DNA of 64,000 bases from Planctomycetota bacterium (lineage in GTDB: Bacteria > Planctomycetota > Phycisphaerae > Phycisphaerales > Zrk34). Shown here piece by piece: positions 18,619 through 27,250 of the stretch. The stretch lies in the NCBI GenBank assembly GCA_016125255.1, contig WGMD01000006.1:182130-246129 (forward strand). The letters run 5' to 3'. Made by a program: the position numbers and the translations under genes. The stretch's first letter is position 1, and every line of letters begins with the position of its first letter. The notes under the pieces were generated by a model that did no database searches, was not told where the DNA came from, and saw only the letters and a program-made list of their open reading frames with translations.

Positions 18619-19952
18619 GGGTGTTCTCCTGGTGTTGAGTCTTCCGCGCCGGCGGCACGGTGATTGACATGATCGGCCTGCGAGGCGGCGGGCTCCGACG
18701 CCACCAGTACGCGCAGTTCATCGGGACGCCATCCCGTCAGGTGCACGCGGAGGGTGCGGCCGTCGGGGCCGATGGCGAATGTGTCTTCCTGCTCGATGCC
18801 GCGCGTCGTGTCCGCCTCGTACTGCACATCCGGCGCGCCGAAGGTCGCATCGGCTTCGACGATGCCGTCGAAGGCGATCACGCCGAGGATCGGGCGGGCG
18901 AAGATGATGAGTGCGTCGAGCGTGGCCTTGCTCTCGCTGGTGTCGCCCTCTGCGTCAAAGTGCAGCAGGTAGCTGTCGACGCAGGTCCCGGCGGGGATCG
19001 TGCCGGAACGGACGTTCCCGCGGGAGAACGACCCGCTGCCGACCACACCGGCCGACTGAGTCTTGCGGAGCCGGTAGTTGGCGCGCTCGCGCAGGACGAA
19101 AAGGTGATGCGAGTCCTCCAGTACGCCCGCACGCAGCACCGGCGGACCGAAGGTAAGGAATCGCACATGGTCATCCATGCCCGCGATGCCGGACTGATTC
19201 GCATCGGTCACGACCCACGCATCGCCCTGACGGTTCACGCCCTGACCGGCGGTGAGGCGGATCATCTGGTTTTCGATGCGCGTCTCTACGGTGCCTTCGA
19301 TGACCGCTACGCGTGTGCGGCCGTCATCGACGCGCATCATGAAGCGTGTGCCCAGATCGACCACGCGCACGCCGTCTGGGCCGTCAACGGCAAATCCGTG
19401 GGCGCGGTCGTTGACGAAAGCATGCAGCGCCCCTTCGCTCAAACGCCCGCGATTGGCGCCGGTCATCTCGAATCGGCACGGCCCGGCCAGATCGACGACC
19501 GCCCCGCTGTGGAAGACGACCTGGGCCGTGCCCGCCTTGAGCGCGATCACCCCGGGCATGAGGTCCGTGCCGACGGCGTGCGGCGCATCGGCGAACACGA
19601 CGTCGCGCGAAATGTCGCTGAGCATGGCCACCGGCGCTTCGTTGACGGACGGTCGTATCGCCGGCTCGGGGCCGCGGGGGACAGTGAGCATGGACAACCC
19701 GACCGCCAACACGATCGCCACCGCCAGCGCCGCGTATCGCCAGCGCGCCCTTCGCATCGGCGACGCGATGACCGGCGACGCCGCGCCCGCGCCGAACTCG
19801 AACCGCAGATACCCGTCGCAGAGGATCGCATTCAAATACAACCGGCGGGCCTCCTCGCTTTCGCGCACAAGCCCTTCGAGCGCCGCCGCCTGATCGGTCG
19901 ACAGGTCGCCTTCGCACAGAAGATCGAGCAGGTCCATCAGCGTCGCGTTCAC
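18615..19952 (-). CDS. Cassette A FecR-like transmembrane sensor
   Basis: 445 residues from a GTG at 19952 that overlaps the sigma stop (GTGA). The N-terminal 65 residues are helical, charged and cytoplasmic (LLCEGDLSTDQAAALEGL). A transmembrane helix lies at about 72-91. The FecR core contains LAGPCRFEMTGANRGRL, AHGFAVDGPDGVRVVDLG and TRVAVIEGTVE. The C-terminal half, with VDSYLLHFDAEG and ILGVIAFDG, resembles domains found in exported PEP-CTERM proteins but is not one I can name firmly. Expected to control the adjacent sigma factor, by analogy with FecR and planctomycete sigma/FecR pairs. Confidence 0.82.
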   Translation of the reverse strand: MNATLMDLLDLLCEGDLSTDQAAALEGLVRESEEARRLYLNAILCDGYLRFEFGAGAASPVIASPMRRARWRYAALAVAIVLAVGLSMLTVPRGPEPAIRPSVNEAPVAMLSDISRDVVFADAPHAVGTDLMPGVIALKAGTAQVVFHSGAVVDLAGPCRFEMTGANRGRLSEGALHAFVNDRAHGFAVDGPDGVRVVDLGTRFMMRVDDGRTRVAVIEGTVETRIENQMIRLTAGQGVNRQGDAWVVTDANQSGIAGMDDHVRFLTFGPPVLRAGVLEDSHHLFVLRERANYRLRKTQSAGVVGSGSFSRGNVRSGTIPAGTCVDSYLLHFDAEGDTSESKATLDALIIFARPILGVIAFDGIVEADATFGAPDVQYEADTTRGIEQEDTFAIGPDGRTLRVHLTGWRPDELRVLVASEPAASQADHVNHRAAGAEDSTPGEHP

Positions 19953-20503
19953 AGCACGCCCTCCTGCCGCAAGGTGCGCTGCACGCAATCGAGCAGCGTC
20001 CGCCGGATGCGCGACACCGCCTTGTACACCCAATGCGGACTGCGCCCCATCGACATCGCCACCGAACGCCCGCTCGCGTCGGAGCTGTAGCGGCTTTGAA
20101 TGACGCGGCGGTCGTGGTCCGGCAGCTTCGCCAGACACGCGCTCAGCGCCGACAGGCGCGCCTCCATCACCTCCGACTCCCGCTCGATTTGCGAGGCCAT
20201 GTCCGCCACGAACGCGTCGGAGAACTTGACGCCCCCCTTGCCGCAGCGCGAGCGATGATTGAGCAATTCGAAATGCGCGATGCGGAAGGCCCAGGCGCGG
20301 AAGTCGGCGGCCGACCCCGCCGGGTCGAACGTGTCGAACTTCTGCCAGAGCACCAGATTCGTCTGCTGAAAGATGTCCTCGACGTCCGCCGCGTGCGGCG
20401 TCAGGGAGCGGATGTAAAGATAAATGTTCCGCTGATTGGCGGTGAAGTGGCGCATGAACTGCTCATGACGCCGGGGATCGAATGAGGTACTCGAATCGGA
20501 CAT
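19949..20503 (-). CDS. Cassette A ECF sigma factor
   Basis: 184 residues. Region 2 contains RSLTPHAADVEDIFQQTNLV and FRAWAFRIAHFELLNHRSR. Region 4 contains ACLAKLPDHDRRVIQSRY and a helix-turn-helix SGRSVAMSMGRSPHWVYKAV. This is the Rhodopirellula/Verrucomicrobium-type ECF group. It heads an operon in which every junction is a 4-base overlap. It most resembles the cassette D sigma factor (shared motifs DxEDLxQQTxxVLWxKFD and FRAWAFRIA). Confidence 0.9.
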   Translation of the reverse strand: MSDSSTSFDPRRHEQFMRHFTANQRNIYLYIRSLTPHAADVEDIFQQTNLVLWQKFDTFDPAGSAADFRAWAFRIAHFELLNHRSRCGKGGVKFSDAFVADMASQIERESEVMEARLSALSACLAKLPDHDRRVIQSRYSSDASGRSVAMSMGRSPHWVYKAVSRIRRTLLDCVQRTLRQEGVL

Positions 20504-20565
20504 GCGCGCTTGACCTCTGGATAGGGATACTGACCCGATCCGGAGAATGTACCGCGCAAAAAACG

Positions 20566-20575
20566 GAAAATTTTC
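20566..20575. promoter_or_regulatory. AT-rich palindrome upstream of sigma A
   Basis: gaaaattttc, a perfect 10-bp palindrome 63 bases upstream of the sigma start in otherwise GC-rich DNA. Similar boxes lie upstream of cassettes B/C, D and E, so it may be a shared operator or promoter element. Confidence 0.4.
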
Positions 20576-20585
20576 TAAAAAACGC

Positions 20586-20921
20586 TCAGCGCGTCAGCAG
20601 ATTGCCCAGCACGCTCAAAACGCCCTTCGGTTCGCGGGCCTTGAGGAGCAGTTCCAGTTCGCCGGCGTCGAAATACACGCCGCCGCACCCGCCGCAGCGA
20701 TCGACCTTCACCGGGCCCATCGCCACTTCCGCCATCTTCGCCCCGCACTTGGGGCAGCGCAGCCAGTGCGGCTCGCCGGACTGATCGGCCGCCTGCTTCT
20801 TCCGCGCCGACGTCAGGTTCTGCCGAAGCCGGTCGACGGCTTCCTGATCCTTCTCATGGAAGTACGCGTCCTCCGCGTCGTAGCCCAGATCACGCATATC
20901 CCTGGATTTCGAATCACTCAT
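20586..20921 (-). CDS. TFIIB-type zinc-ribbon protein
   Basis: 111 residues. A charged N-terminal part (KDQEAVDRLRQNLTSARKKQ) precedes a zinc ribbon with Cys56, Cys59, Cys76 and Cys79 (LRCPKCGAKM and CGGCGGVYFDAGELELLL), the zf-TFIIB family pattern. Role unknown; such proteins may bind nucleic acid or act as metal-dependent scaffolds. Its start overlaps the serA stop by 8 bases, so it is co-transcribed with and probably coupled to serA. Confidence 0.8.
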   Translation of the reverse strand: MSDSKSRDMRDLGYDAEDAYFHEKDQEAVDRLRQNLTSARKKQAADQSGEPHWLRCPKCGAKMAEVAMGPVKVDRCGGCGGVYFDAGELELLLKAREPKGVLSVLGNLLTR

Positions 20922-22551
20922 GGCTGACTCCCTTGACCGGGGGCAATTCGACGACGGCGATCTTGCGGATGCCGGGTTTGGACTTGAGGCGGGTGAGCAG
21001 GGCCTCGGCCGGGACGTTGTCGAGTTTGAGCACGGTCATGGCCGTATCGCCGCGACGCGACAGAGCCATGTCGGCGATGTTCGCCCCCGCGCCGCCGAAC
21101 TCGTTGCCGATGAGTCCGATCATGCCCGGCTTGTCCTCATTGAGCAGAAGCACCATCGGACCGGCGGGGACCATGTCCATGTGATACCCGCAGATCTCCA
21201 GCACGCGCGGCTGCCCATCCTGATAAATCGCACCGACGATCCGCCGGCGGTCGGAACCGCTCTGAATCTCGATGACGACCTGCGCGATCGGCCGGGGTTG
21301 ATCGTCGATGACCGACCGCGTCTGAATCCCCCGCTGCTCGGCGAAAAGCTTGGCGTTGACCACGTTGACCGGCACGTCCAGCGCGTCGGAGAGCACTTCG
21401 ACGAGCGCCATGCGTTCGATCGTGCTCGCCGCGCCGGCGAGACTTTCCCCCTGGCACGTCACCGTCACGCCGCTGATGCCCTTCTCGCACATGGGCGAGA
21501 TCAGCCGGGCCATCCGCTTGGCCAGCTCCACATACTTGATCTGCATCGGCTCCAGGTCCATCCGCAGCCCCGCCGCGTTGACCGCCCCGCGAATCCCCTT
21601 GCCCTGAAGGTATTCCAGCGCCTGCGCACACGCATGATTGGACACCGCTTCCTGCGCCTCTTCCGTCGAGGCGCCGAGGTGCGGAGTCAGCAGAATCTTC
21701 GGATGCTTGCGCAGCGGGCTGTCCTTCTCGAGCGGCTCGACTTCGTACACATCCAGCGCCGCCCCGCCGCACTGACCGGCGTCGAGGGCGGCGATCAGCG
21801 CATCGAGCTCGATGACCCCGCCGCGGGCGGCGTTGATGATCATGAAGCCCTTCCTGGCCTTGGCGAAGCGCTCGGCATTGAGCATGTTGCGGGTGTGATC
21901 ATTGAGCGGAACATGGAAGGACACGAAGTCGACCATGCCCAGCATTTCGTCGAAGCTCTTGATGATCTTGACCTGACCGTCGAGGGCGGTCTCGGCATTG
22001 AGGAAGGTGTCGACGGCGACGACCTTCATGCCGAAGGCGAGCCCGCGCTCCGCGACCGTCCGGCCGATGCGCCCGAACCCGACGACGCCCAGCGTCTTGC
22101 CCTCAAGCTGCCGGCCAACGAACTTGTTGCGGTCCCATCCGCCTTCGGTCATGACCTTGTAGGCCGGCCCGATGTTGCGGGCCAGCGCCATGAGCAGCGC
22201 GAAGGCGTGCTCGGCGGTCGTAATGGTCGAAGCGTCGGCGCTGTTCATGACCAGGACGCCCTTTTCGGTCGCCGCGTCGAGGTCGACGTTATCGACGCCG
22301 ACGCCGGCCCGGGCGATCACCCGGAGCTTGCCGGGGTTGGCGAGCACCTTGGCGGTGACCTGAGCGCCGGAGCGGATGATCATGCCGTCGTAGTTGCCGG
22401 CGATGGCGGCAAGCTCGTCCTCCTTGAGGCCGGGCTTGACGTCGACGGTGACGTTTTCGGTGTTTTTGAGCATCTCGACGCCGGCGGGGGAGAGTTTGTC
22501 GGCGATGAGAATGTGGATCACATCGGGGGTGGAAGCGGTGGCTTGGGCCAT
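20914..22551 (-). CDS. serA: D-3-phosphoglycerate dehydrogenase
   Basis: 545 residues, the long three-domain form. The substrate domain is at 1-100. The NAD Rossmann domain contains [18 protein letters not shown], and the catalytic Arg/Glu/His pattern is seen in [10 protein letters not shown] and [16 protein letters not shown]. An intervening domain and a C-terminal ACT domain ([20 protein letters not shown]) follow. It catalyses the first step of serine synthesis; the ACT domain suggests serine feedback. The frame is open further upstream, but ATG 22551 ([20 protein letters not shown]) matches the family. Divergent from rpsO. Confidence 0.95.
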   Translation of the reverse strand: MAQATASTPDVIHILIADKLSPAGVEMLKNTENVTVDVKPGLKEDELAAIAGNYDGMIIRSGAQVTAKVLANPGKLRVIARAGVGVDNVDLDAATEKGVLVMNSADASTITTAEHAFALLMALARNIGPAYKVMTEGGWDRNKFVGRQLEGKTLGVVGFGRIGRTVAERGLAFGMKVVAVDTFLNAETALDGQVKIIKSFDEMLGMVDFVSFHVPLNDHTRNMLNAERFAKARKGFMIINAARGGVIELDALIAALDAGQCGGAALDVYEVEPLEKDSPLRKHPKILLTPHLGASTEEAQEAVSNHACAQALEYLQGKGIRGAVNAAGLRMDLEPMQIKYVELAKRMARLISPMCEKGISGVTVTCQGESLAGAASTIERMALVEVLSDALDVPVNVVNAKLFAEQRGIQTRSVIDDQPRPIAQVVIEIQSGSDRRRIVGAIYQDGQPRVLEICGYHMDMVPAGPMVLLLNEDKPGMIGLIGNEFGGAGANIADMALSRRGDTAMTVLKLDNVPAEALLTRLKSKPGIRKIAVVELPPVKGVSHE

Positions 22552-22645
22552 GGCGAATAAATCCCTTCTTTGGCTGTTGGCTCCGCCGTACGTCCGGTGG
22601 AGGGATTGGGGTCGATATCTTATCCAAGATTCCCGGCGTTGTCGA

Positions 22646-22674
22646 TTGCCTGCGTGCAAAGGGGCGGATATACT
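22646..22674 (+). promoter_or_regulatory. Candidate sigma-70 promoter of rpsO
   Basis: ttgcct (22646-22651), 17-base spacer, tatact (22669-22674), about 33 bases before the rpsO ATG. Lies in the 156-base divergent gap between serA and rpsO. Confidence 0.6.
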
Positions 22675-22707
22675 GCCGACTCGAAATTGACCCGGAGACG
22701 CATTGCC

Positions 22708-22977
22708 ATGACCTTGACGGCCGAACTGAAGAACTCGATCATCAAAGACTACGCCACGCACGAAGGCGACACCGGCTCCCCCGAGGTGCAGGTCGCCCTT
22801 CTGACGCAGCGGATCAACGACACGACCGAACACCTGCGTGCCCACAAGCACGACTACAGCACGCGCCGCGGGCTGATCATGATGGTCGGTCAACGCAATC
22901 GCCTGCTGCGGTACCTGATGAGCAAGGACCGCACGCGCTACCTGGACCTGATCAATCGTCTGGGCCTGCGCAAGTAA
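22708..22977 (+). CDS. rpsO: 30S ribosomal protein S15
   Basis: 89 residues, full length. [35 protein letters not shown] and [18 protein letters not shown] are diagnostic of S15, which binds the central domain of 16S rRNA. It is followed by a strong terminator and then pnp, the classical rpsO-pnp order. In many bacteria S15 represses its own translation, but no specific pseudoknot was identified here. Confidence 0.97.
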   Translation: MTLTAELKNSIIKDYATHEGDTGSPEVQVALLTQRINDTTEHLRAHKHDYSTRRGLIMMVGQRNRLLRYLMSKDRTRYLDLINRLGLRK

Positions 22978-22990
22978 AACGACTCACCGG

Positions 22991-23022
22991 CACGCCGCGG
23001 ATAACTCCGCGGCGTGTTTTTT
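22991..23022 (+). terminator. Rho-independent terminator of rpsO
   Basis: Perfect 10-bp stem (cacgccgcgg, 22991-23000, with ccgcggcgtg, 23007-23016), 6-base loop, then tttttt. Confidence 0.93.
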
Positions 23023-23090
23023 ACATTCAATGTGATGGAGCGGCCCGCCCCGTTTGGGACAGGCGGCAGTAGGCCAAACACAAGGAAGGC

Positions 23091-23150
23091 GTCAGCAGTC
23101 AGGCATCAGCCGTCAGCAAAAAAGCTGACACCTGACCGCTGAAAGCTGAC
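23091..23150. repeat. GTCAGC-rich imperfect palindrome
   Basis: Two 27-base arms (23091-23117 and 23124-23150), each made of gtcagc or gctgac words, flank aaaaaa in opposite orientation. The arms pair only partly. Lies in the 276-base rpsO-pnp gap; 23023-23090 shows nothing recognisable. Confidence 0.6.
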
Positions 23151-23163
23151 ACCTTGTTTTCGG

Positions 23164-23238
23164 CCGACTGCCACCTGCGAACCGCAGGTCCCGCATGGGC
23201 CCCTCCACTGGTTTATCCCAAACCGTACTGGCAGTCGG
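23164..23238 (+). promoter_or_regulatory. Structured leader immediately upstream of pnp
   Basis: ccgactgcca (23164-23173) pairs perfectly with tggcagtcgg (23229-23238), enclosing a perfect hairpin cctgcg/cgcagg (23174-23179 and 23183-23188) and a second possible hairpin (tggg 23196-23199 with ccca 23217-23220). The ribosome-binding site aagga follows within 4 bases. pnp in E. coli is autoregulated through a cleaved leader stem, so a similar role is plausible. Confidence 0.55.
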
Positions 23239-23253
23239 TTTAAGGACATGGTC

Positions 23254-25398
23254 ATGGCTCATATCGTCGTCGAACGTGAAATCGGCGGGCGCACGCTGCG
23301 CCTCGAAACCGGCAAGTACGCCAAGCAGGCCGACGCCGCCATCTGGGCGACTTACGCCGACACCACGGTGCTCGCCGCCGTCGTGCGCGGCGCCCCCCGT
23401 GAGGGCATCGATTTCTTCCCGCTTCAGGTCGATTACCGCGAGCGCATCAGCGCCGCCGGCAAGTTCCCCGGCGGGTTCCGCAAGCGTGAAGGCGCGCCGT
23501 CGCAGAAGGAAATTCTGACGATGCGCATGATCGACCGCCCCGTCCGTCCGCTGTTCCCCAAGGGACTGCTCGACGAAGTGCTCATTCAGTGCTGGGTCGA
23601 ATCCGCCGACGGGCAGAACGATCCGGACGTGATCTGCGGCACCGCCGCCGCCGCCGCCCTGGCGATCAGCTCGATCCCCTTCGCCGGCCCGGTGGCGACC
23701 GTCCGCGTCGCACGCATCGACGGCCAGTTCGCCGTCAACCCGACCCTCGCCCAGCTTGAGTTCTCCGACATGGAGCTGGTCCTGTCCGGCCACCGCGACG
23801 GGATCAACATGATCGAAGTCGGCGCTCAGGAAGTCGAAGAGTCCGTCGTCCTCGAAGCCATCAAGTTCGGTCATCAGCAGATCTTCATCCTGCTCGACGC
23901 CATCGACGAGCTGGTCTCCAAGGCCGCCAAGGAGAAGGTCGCCGAGCTTCATCTGCCCGCCCCCGAAGTCGTCGCGCAGGTCCGCAGCGACATCACCGCT
24001 TCGCTGACCGCCGCCAAGCGCACCGACGGCAAGCTCGCCCGCGAGGAAGCGGTCAAGGCCGTGTTCAAGACCTACCTCGACGAGAAGGCCCCCGAGCCCG
24101 CCGCCGATTCGAACCTCAGCTACACCGCCTACAAGGCGGCGATCGAGAAGCGCCGCGAGATCAAGAAAACCTTCGAGCAGATCGAAGAGGAAGTGACCCG
24201 CCGCATCATTCTCGAAGGCAAGCGCACCGACGGCCGCAAGAGCGACGAGATTCGTCCGCTCTCCGCCGAAGTGAACGTCCTGGCCCGCACGCACGGGTCC
24301 GCCACATTCACCCGCGGCGAAACCCAGTCGCTGGCCATCGCCACGCTCGGCACCGGCCGGGACGAACAGATCGTCGACGGCCTTCACGATGAATACTCCC
24401 AGAAGTTCTACCTGCACTACAACTTCCCACCCTTCTGCGTCGGTGAAGCCCGCCGCGTCACAGGCCCAGGCCGCCGCGAGATCGGTCACGGCGCGCTCGC
24501 CGAACGCAGCTTGCAGGGCGTGCTCCCCAGCCCCGAGGACTTCCCCTACACCGTCCGGCTCGTGAGCGAAATCCTCGAGTCCAACGGCTCGTCGTCCATG
24601 GCGAGCGTCTGCGGCGGGTGTCTGGCCCTCATGGACGCCGGCGTGCCGATCACCAACACCTGTGCCGGCATCAGCGTCGGACTCGTCGAGGAGGACGGAA
24701 AGACGATGCTGCTCACCGACATCCTCGGCGAGGAAGATCACTTCGGCGACATGGACTTTAAGGTCTCCGGCACGCGCGTCGGCATCACCGGCATTCAGCT
24801 TGACCTCAAGACCCGCGGCCTCAGCTACGACATCATCGCCGCCACCTTCGAGCAGGCCAAGAAAGCCCGCCTCCAGATCATCGAACTCATCGAGAGCACG
24901 ATCCCCGCGCCCCGCAAGGAGATCAGCAAGTACGCTCCGCGCATGCTCCGCACCAAGATCGACCCCGACAAGATCGGCCGCCTGATCGGACCCGGCGGCA
25001 AGACCATCCGCGCGATCCAGGAAAACACCGGCGCGACCATCGACGTCGAGGAAGACGGCACCGTCTTCATCTCCGCCGTCGGCGCCGGCAAGGCCGAGAA
25101 AGCCCTCGACGAAGTCGAGCGCCTCTGCGAAGAGGTCAAGGTCGGCAAGATCTACAACGGCAAGGTTTCCTCGATCAAGGATTTCGGCGCCTTCATCGAA
25201 GTCATCCCCGGACAGGACGGGCTCTGCCACGTCTCGGAGCTTTCCGACAAGTACGTCGAGAAGGTCGCCGACGTGGTGAAGATCGGCCAGATGCTCCGCG
25301 TGAAGGTCCTGAGCCAGGACGAACAGGGCCGCCTGCGTCTTTCCCGCAAGGCCGTCATCGCCGAGGAAGCCGCCGCCGAAGCCGGGGCCAAGCAGTAA
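23254..25398 (+). CDS. pnp: Polyribonucleotide nucleotidyltransferase
   Basis: 714 residues. Two RNase PH domains are present: the first has PREGIDFFPLQVDYRE, GKFPGGFRKREG and RMIDRPVRPLFPKG, and the second has RTHGSATFTRGETQ and GRREIGHGALAERSL, with the active-site GDMDFKVSGT. A KH domain (KIGRLIGPGGKTIRAIQENT) and a C-terminal S1 domain (GKVSSIKDFGAFIEVIPG) follow. It degrades RNA 3' to 5' by phosphorolysis. ATG 23248 abuts the aagga; ATG 23254 has better spacing (7 bases) and is chosen. Confidence 0.97.
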   Translation: MAHIVVEREIGGRTLRLETGKYAKQADAAIWATYADTTVLAAVVRGAPREGIDFFPLQVDYRERISAAGKFPGGFRKREGAPSQKEILTMRMIDRPVRPLFPKGLLDEVLIQCWVESADGQNDPDVICGTAAAAALAISSIPFAGPVATVRVARIDGQFAVNPTLAQLEFSDMELVLSGHRDGINMIEVGAQEVEESVVLEAIKFGHQQIFILLDAIDELVSKAAKEKVAELHLPAPEVVAQVRSDITASLTAAKRTDGKLAREEAVKAVFKTYLDEKAPEPAADSNLSYTAYKAAIEKRREIKKTFEQIEEEVTRRIILEGKRTDGRKSDEIRPLSAEVNVLARTHGSATFTRGETQSLAIATLGTGRDEQIVDGLHDEYSQKFYLHYNFPPFCVGEARRVTGPGRREIGHGALAERSLQGVLPSPEDFPYTVRLVSEILESNGSSSMASVCGGCLALMDAGVPITNTCAGISVGLVEEDGKTMLLTDILGEEDHFGDMDFKVSGTRVGITGIQLDLKTRGLSYDIIAATFEQAKKARLQIIELIESTIPAPRKEISKYAPRMLRTKIDPDKIGRLIGPGGKTIRAIQENTGATIDVEEDGTVFISAVGAGKAEKALDEVERLCEEVKVGKIYNGKVSSIKDFGAFIEVIPGQDGLCHVSELSDKYVEKVADVVKIGQMLRVKVLSQDEQGRLRLSRKAVIAEEAAAEAGAKQ

Positions 25399-25426
25399 AC
25401 CCCCGCGCCATCCCGCGTCAAACTCA

Positions 25427-25460
25427 CAACCCCGTCGCGCCCGCGGCGGGGTTGTTCATT
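25427..25460 (+). terminator. Terminator of pnp
   Basis: caaccccg (25427-25434) pairs with cggggttg (25447-25454), followed by ttcatt. The T-run is short. Confidence 0.65.
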
Positions 25461-25471
25461 GTTGCCCACAA

Positions 25472-25500
25472 GCCGGGGTGACTGAAGTCACCCCGCCTCG
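25472..25500. repeat. Palindromic 29-base repeat, copy 1 (downstream of prepilin B)
   Basis: Contains the inverted repeat cggggtgact / agtcaccccg (25474-25495). The 29 bases match 26251-26279 at 28 positions in the same orientation, so the two copies flank the prepilin B coding region. It could also end transcription from both sides. Confidence 0.8.
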
Positions 25501-25512
25501 TTGGATGCGGGT

Positions 25513-26319
25513 TCAGCGTCCGAACGTCTGCCAGATGAGTTCGAAGCTGGGGTTCCAGCTTGTGGCGTAGTTGACGGTCAGGTACTGCGGCGTGGCGATC
25601 GGGTCGGCGGTCTGGAGCGCGACGGAGCCGTCGCCGTAGCCGACGGTCACAGAGTCGGCATGCGAGGATTCGACGGCGCCCCACGTGCTAAAGACGTCGG
25701 CGAGGTACGGGCGGCCGGCGAGTTGGGTGATGGAGACGGATTGGTAGGCGCTGGTGTTGAAGTTGCGTGTGAAGTATCCGCCACGGAGGTTGGACCAGCC
25801 GTATTTGGCCAGGTCGGCCGGATACATGGAGTGCCCGGCGGAGGGCTGCGCGTTGGGGGAGGTCAGGTCGCCGTGACAATTCAGAAGCGCGGGGGTGGTC
25901 TGAAGCGGGCAGAACAGGACGTCGGTACGCTGATCGACGAGATCGGCTGGCGTGAGCAGGCCGAGGTTGCCAAAGCCCTGCGGGGAAAGGCCCTGCGTGC
26001 GTTCGTACATGACGTACATCATGGCCTGAAACTTGTTCCAGGCGCCGACGTAGGGGAGCTTGCCGTCGTACTGGGTCGCATAGGCGAGGAGTCCCTGCAT
26101 GACCTGCCGCTCATTGGAGGCGCAGACGGCAAGTCGTGCGGCGCGGCGGGCGGCTTTCATGGCCGGCAGGAGCATGGCGACGAGCACGGCGATGATGGCG
26201 ACGACGGCGAGGAGTTCGATCAAGGTGAAGGCGCATCGCGCGCCGGGCGCGCCGGGGTGACTTAAGTCACCCCGCCTCGAATCGAAACGCGCTTCGGGAT
26301 GGGAGGGGATGTTTTTCAT
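25513..26319 (-). CDS. Cassette B prepilin-like H-X9-DG protein
   Basis: 268 residues. A leader of about 30 residues ([20 protein letters not shown]...) precedes [20 protein letters not shown] and [20 protein letters not shown] globular domain ends in the H-X9-DG pattern ([12 protein letters not shown]). The residue before the phenylalanine is alanine rather than the usual glycine, which could affect prepilin peptidase cleavage. Its start overlaps the PEP-CTERM stop as ATGA. The leader-coding DNA contains the 26251-26279 palindrome, and a near-identical copy lies just beyond the stop codon. Confidence 0.83.
   Translation of the reverse strand: MKNIPSHPEARFDSRRGDLSHPGAPGARCAFTLIELLAVVAIIAVLVAMLLPAMKAARRAARLAVCASNERQVMQGLLAYATQYDGKLPYVGAWNKFQAMMYVMYERTQGLSPQGFGNLGLLTPADLVDQRTDVLFCPLQTTPALLNCHGDLTSPNAQPSAGHSMYPADLAKYGWSNLRGGYFTRNFNTSAYQSVSITQLAGRPYLADVFSTWGAVESSHADSVTVGYGDGSVALQTADPIATPQYLTVNYATSWNPSFELIWQTFGR
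26251..26279. repeat. Palindromic 29-base repeat, copy 2 (inside prepilin B leader)
   Basis: Perfect 22-bp palindrome 26253-26274 inside the coding sequence; 28 of 29 bases match 25472-25500. It encodes part of the leader upstream of the predicted cleavage site. Confidence 0.85.
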
Positions 26320-27173
26320 TTACGGCGGCGCATCGAAAGGAGGCCGATCAGCGACAGGCCGGCGGGGAGCGCGGCGGGGGTCGGGACGGTGTAGGTGATG
26401 ATGAGCTGCGGGGCGTGCGAGGCGGTGGCGGATTCGCTGGAGGCAAACTGCCACTGCGGGTTGCTCACGTTGGCCCCGTAGGACAGGAGCAGGCCGGCGT
26501 TGTTTGCCCCGCCGGAGCCGAGCCACAGTTCGATGATCTTGGTGAGCGTGTTGACGGAGGCGGGGAGTGACGCGGCGCTGAGAGTGAAGTCGACGAATGT
26601 GCCGGTCTGTCCGGTGCCTGTGGCGGAGACGGCGAGGGAACCGACGTTGCCGTAGAGGTCGGAGGCGGTGCGTGCGCCGTTGGTTCCGCCGAGCCAGGCG
26701 CCGGAGGTATGGGCCGCGTAGTTCCAGTCCGCGGAGCCGGTCTGCGTCGCACTGTTGGCCGTGCCTTCGACCCAACCGGCGTTGCCGGCCTGTTCGAGGG
26801 CGACGCTGATGGTCTGCGATGATCCGGCGGCGCTGGTGGCGTCCACGTACAACCGCAGCGTCATCGAGTCGATCGTCAGGTAGTGACCGGCGAGCGCCGA
26901 GACGTCAAAGCCGACGAGCCCGCCCCGAACGCGACCGGAGCCGAGCACGCCGACGAGGATGGTCGTGCGTCCGCCATAGTTGTTGTTGGACGATTCCTGC
27001 ACGAGCGACGTGTCGCGCGTGCCGGTGTAGTTGGCGATGTCGATCTTGCCGTCGCTCGACACGACGTGCGCGCCTTCCTGAAACGTGATCGTCGCAGCGG
27101 AGGCGGCGGGCGAAATGGCAAACACGGCGACGGCGCTCAACAGCGCCATCATGATCATGCGGAGACGGTCCAT
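26316..27173 (-). CDS. Cassette B exported DNRLRE-like PEP-CTERM-type protein
   Basis: 285 residues. A signal peptide ([21 protein letters not shown]) is followed by a DNRLRE-like beta domain: [57 protein letters not shown]. The tail is [14 protein letters not shown], a helix and RRRK. An aaggaga about 8 bases upstream supports ATG 27173. An in-frame ATG at 27254 overlaps the FecR stop and would add 27 residues without a better signal peptide. Predicted surface-sorted cargo of cassette B. Confidence 0.83.
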   Translation of the reverse strand: MDRLRMIMMALLSAVAVFAISPAASAATITFQEGAHVVSSDGKIDIANYTGTRDTSLVQESSNNNYGGRTTILVGVLGSGRVRGGLVGFDVSALAGHYLTIDSMTLRLYVDATSAAGSSQTISVALEQAGNAGWVEGTANSATQTGSADWNYAAHTSGAWLGGTNGARTASDLYGNVGSLAVSATGTGQTGTFVDFTLSAASLPASVNTLTKIIELWLGSGGANNAGLLLSYGANVSNPQWQFASSESATASHAPQLIITYTVPTPAALPAGLSLIGLLSMRRRK

Positions 27174-27250
27174 CAGCGATTCTCCTTCAAAAGGAACAAG
27201 AATAAAGCAAGCTTTCGTCAACATGCGAAGCTCTCGAATTGCATTCGTCG

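Noticed and set aside
18615..19952. Small overlaps between cassette genes as frameshifts
   Set aside because: The 1-8 base overlaps (ATGA, GTGA, TGATG) recur at many junctions with complete domains on both sides, so they are normal translational coupling.
23113..25230. 705-codon frame antisense to pnp
   Set aside because: Fully overlaps pnp, which is unmistakable by motif; the antisense product has no domain features.
25472..26279. CRISPR-like or insertion-sequence ends
   Set aside because: Only two copies about 780 bases apart around a cellular gene; no transposase, no target duplication and no spacer array.
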